A DNA stretch of 64,000 nucleotides from the NCBI RefSeq assembly GCF_036503815.1, contig NZ_AP027764.1:3162001-3226000 (forward strand). Reading direction: 5' to 3'. Below are positions 63,173 through 64,000 of the stretch, one piece after another. A program made the position numbers and the translations under genes. The notes below the pieces were generated by a model, which had not been told where the DNA came from, did not search any database, and saw only the letters and a program-made list of their open reading frames with translations. The stretch is from Escherichia coli (GTDB taxonomy: Bacteria; Pseudomonadota; Gammaproteobacteria; Enterobacterales; Enterobacteriaceae). Numbering within the stretch: the stretch's first letter is position 1; every line of letters starts with the position of its first letter.

Positions 63173-63244
63173 AGGTTAAACCTACTTTCAGCGAATACAT
63201 TTTAGCGTGATCATTACAGGCATAAGTCTATGAGGAGAGAAACA

Positions 63245-63502
63245 ATGCAAACCGTTATTTTTGGTCGTCCGGGTTGCCCTTACTGTGTGCGCGCAAATGA
63301 TCTGGCTGAGAAGTTGAGCAATGAACGCGATGATTTTCAGTATCAGTATATAGATATTCGTGCGGAAGGGATCACTAAAGAAGATCTACAACAAAAGGCA
63401 GGTAAACCCGTAGAAACCGTGCCGCAGATTTTTGTCGATCAGCAACATATCGGCGGCTATACCGATTTTGCTGCATGGGTGAAAGAGAATCTGGACGCCT
63501 GA
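63245..63502 (+). CDS. grxA: Glutaredoxin 1
   Basis: An 85-residue dithiol glutaredoxin that reduces ribonucleotide reductase, PAPS reductase and oxidised OxyR using glutathione. The active site is CPYC (C11, C14) after a GRPG turn; the glutathione-binding TVPQIFVDQQHIGGYTDF follows. I start it at the ATG at 63245 (MQTVIFGR), with a strong GAGGAGAG ribosome site. OxyR induction is known, but I did not identify its site with confidence. Confidence 0.97.
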   Translation: MQTVIFGRPGCPYCVRANDLAEKLSNERDDFQYQYIDIRAEGITKEDLQQKAGKPVETVPQIFVDQQHIGGYTDFAAWVKENLDA

Positions 63503-63511
63503 TCGTCTGAT

Positions 63512-63550
63512 AAGCCCTCGTGTTGAGGGCTTCATTGATTTTTTCTGTGC
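63512..63550 (+). terminator. Terminator after grxA
   Basis: AAGCCCTC-GTGTT-GAGGGCTT hairpin, then CATTGATTTTTTC. It also overlaps the 3' end of convergent ybjM. Confidence 0.8.
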
Positions 63551-63909
63551 TGTGATTTAAACAAACTGCTGATAAATAAGAAACACAATGCCCCCAACGC
63601 ACACCAGAACACCGCACTTAATAACCATGCCAGCTCTTGCCAGAATGAGCGCGTTGGTGAAAAAAACAGCCGCATTATGAGCATCGAACAGGGTGCCGCC
63701 AGCATTGCGCCAAACAGAGGTTTCAGGACTTCTCTACGCTGTGAAAAGAAGCTGGCAACCGCTCCAGGAAGAATGAAAAACAGCAAACCAATTTCAGGAT
63801 GCCCGGCAGCCCGAAAAGCGCCTTTCATGTGCGTCGCCAGAAAAAGGCACACCACAATGAAGAGGACAAAACAGCAGATTGCCCCCGCCCAACGTTGTTT
63901 ATGTTTCAC
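63532..63909 (-). CDS. ybjM: Inner-membrane protein YbjM
   Basis: A 125-residue inner-membrane protein with four hydrophobic segments (e.g. GAICCFVLFIVVCLFLATHM and LLSAVFWCALGALCFLFISS). The function is unknown. It is convergent with grxA. The remaining 91 bases of the window upstream contain its promoter and no further gene start that I can see. Confidence 0.9.
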   Translation of the reverse strand: MKHKQRWAGAICCFVLFIVVCLFLATHMKGAFRAAGHPEIGLLFFILPGAVASFFSQRREVLKPLFGAMLAAPCSMLIMRLFFSPTRSFWQELAWLLSAVFWCALGALCFLFISSLFKSQHRKNQ

Positions 63910-64000
63910 TCGTTCCTCCTGACACTGCGTCTATCGAACACATTTTTCGCCAGTGTGGCGTTCAGTAAGATAAAGCCGCTTCGCATTCCATGCTAATATA

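Noticed and set aside
63173..63244. OxyR site upstream of grxA
   Set aside because: OxyR control of grxA is known, but I could not align the ATAG-type half-sites convincingly by eye.

Overview
The window is ordinary Escherichia coli chromosome. Almost every protein is recognisable at its usual E. coli length and in its usual order: the pflB 3' end, pflA, ycaK/ycaN/ycaM/ycaD/ycaC, dmsCBA, serS, rarA, lolA, ftsK, lrp, trxB, cydDC, aat, infA, serW, clpA/clpS, cspD, macBA, ybjX, ybjD, aqpZ, lysO, hcp-hcr-poxB-ltaE-ybjT-ybjS, amiD-ybjQ, ybjP, artPIQM, artJ, rlmC-ybjO-potIHGF, ybjN, rimK-nfsA-ybjC, grxA and ybjM. By memory of the K-12 map, this is the pflA-to-grxA segment read in reverse orientation. 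Names and lengths were recalled from known families, not searched.

Layout. 1-10.6 kb: anaerobic metabolism (glycyl-radical lyase end and its activase; DMSO reductase with an FNR-type site) and a small transporter/regulator cluster (ycaKNMD, ycaC). 10.6-18.9 kb: serS, rarA, lolA, ftsK and lrp, all on the minus strand. 18.9-25.6 kb: trxB, cydDC, aat and infA on plus, then tRNA-Ser(GGA). 25.6-25.8 kb: a small CRISPR array with subtype I-F repeats and no cas genes. 26-35 kb: clpA/clpS, cspD, the MacAB efflux pump, ybjX, and the OLD-family nuclease gene ybjD. 35-46.9 kb: aqpZ, a GC-rich self-complementary intergenic element, lysO, the nitrosative-stress pair hcp-hcr, poxB, ltaE, two SDR genes, amiD and ybjQ. 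47.1-49.5 kb: an AT-rich accessory insert carrying one large ORF with a pentapeptide-repeat segment. 49.5-54.2 kb: ybjP and the arginine transporter genes with ArgR-box-like sites. 54.3-64 kb: rlmC-ybjO-potIHGF (putrescine import), ybjN, rimK-nfsA-ybjC, grxA and ybjM.

Three parts stand out from the housekeeping background: (1) the orphan I-F CRISPR array between serW and clpA, with three 28-nt repeats and two 32-nt spacers; (2) the 599-codon AT-rich pentapeptide-repeat gene between ybjQ and ybjP, with an N-terminus like that of a secreted effector; (3) the GC-rich element upstream of lysO, which can fold into a closed structure of about 154 nt. FtsK also carries an expanded tandem repeat in its linker. 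No insertion sequence, integrase or prophage was seen.
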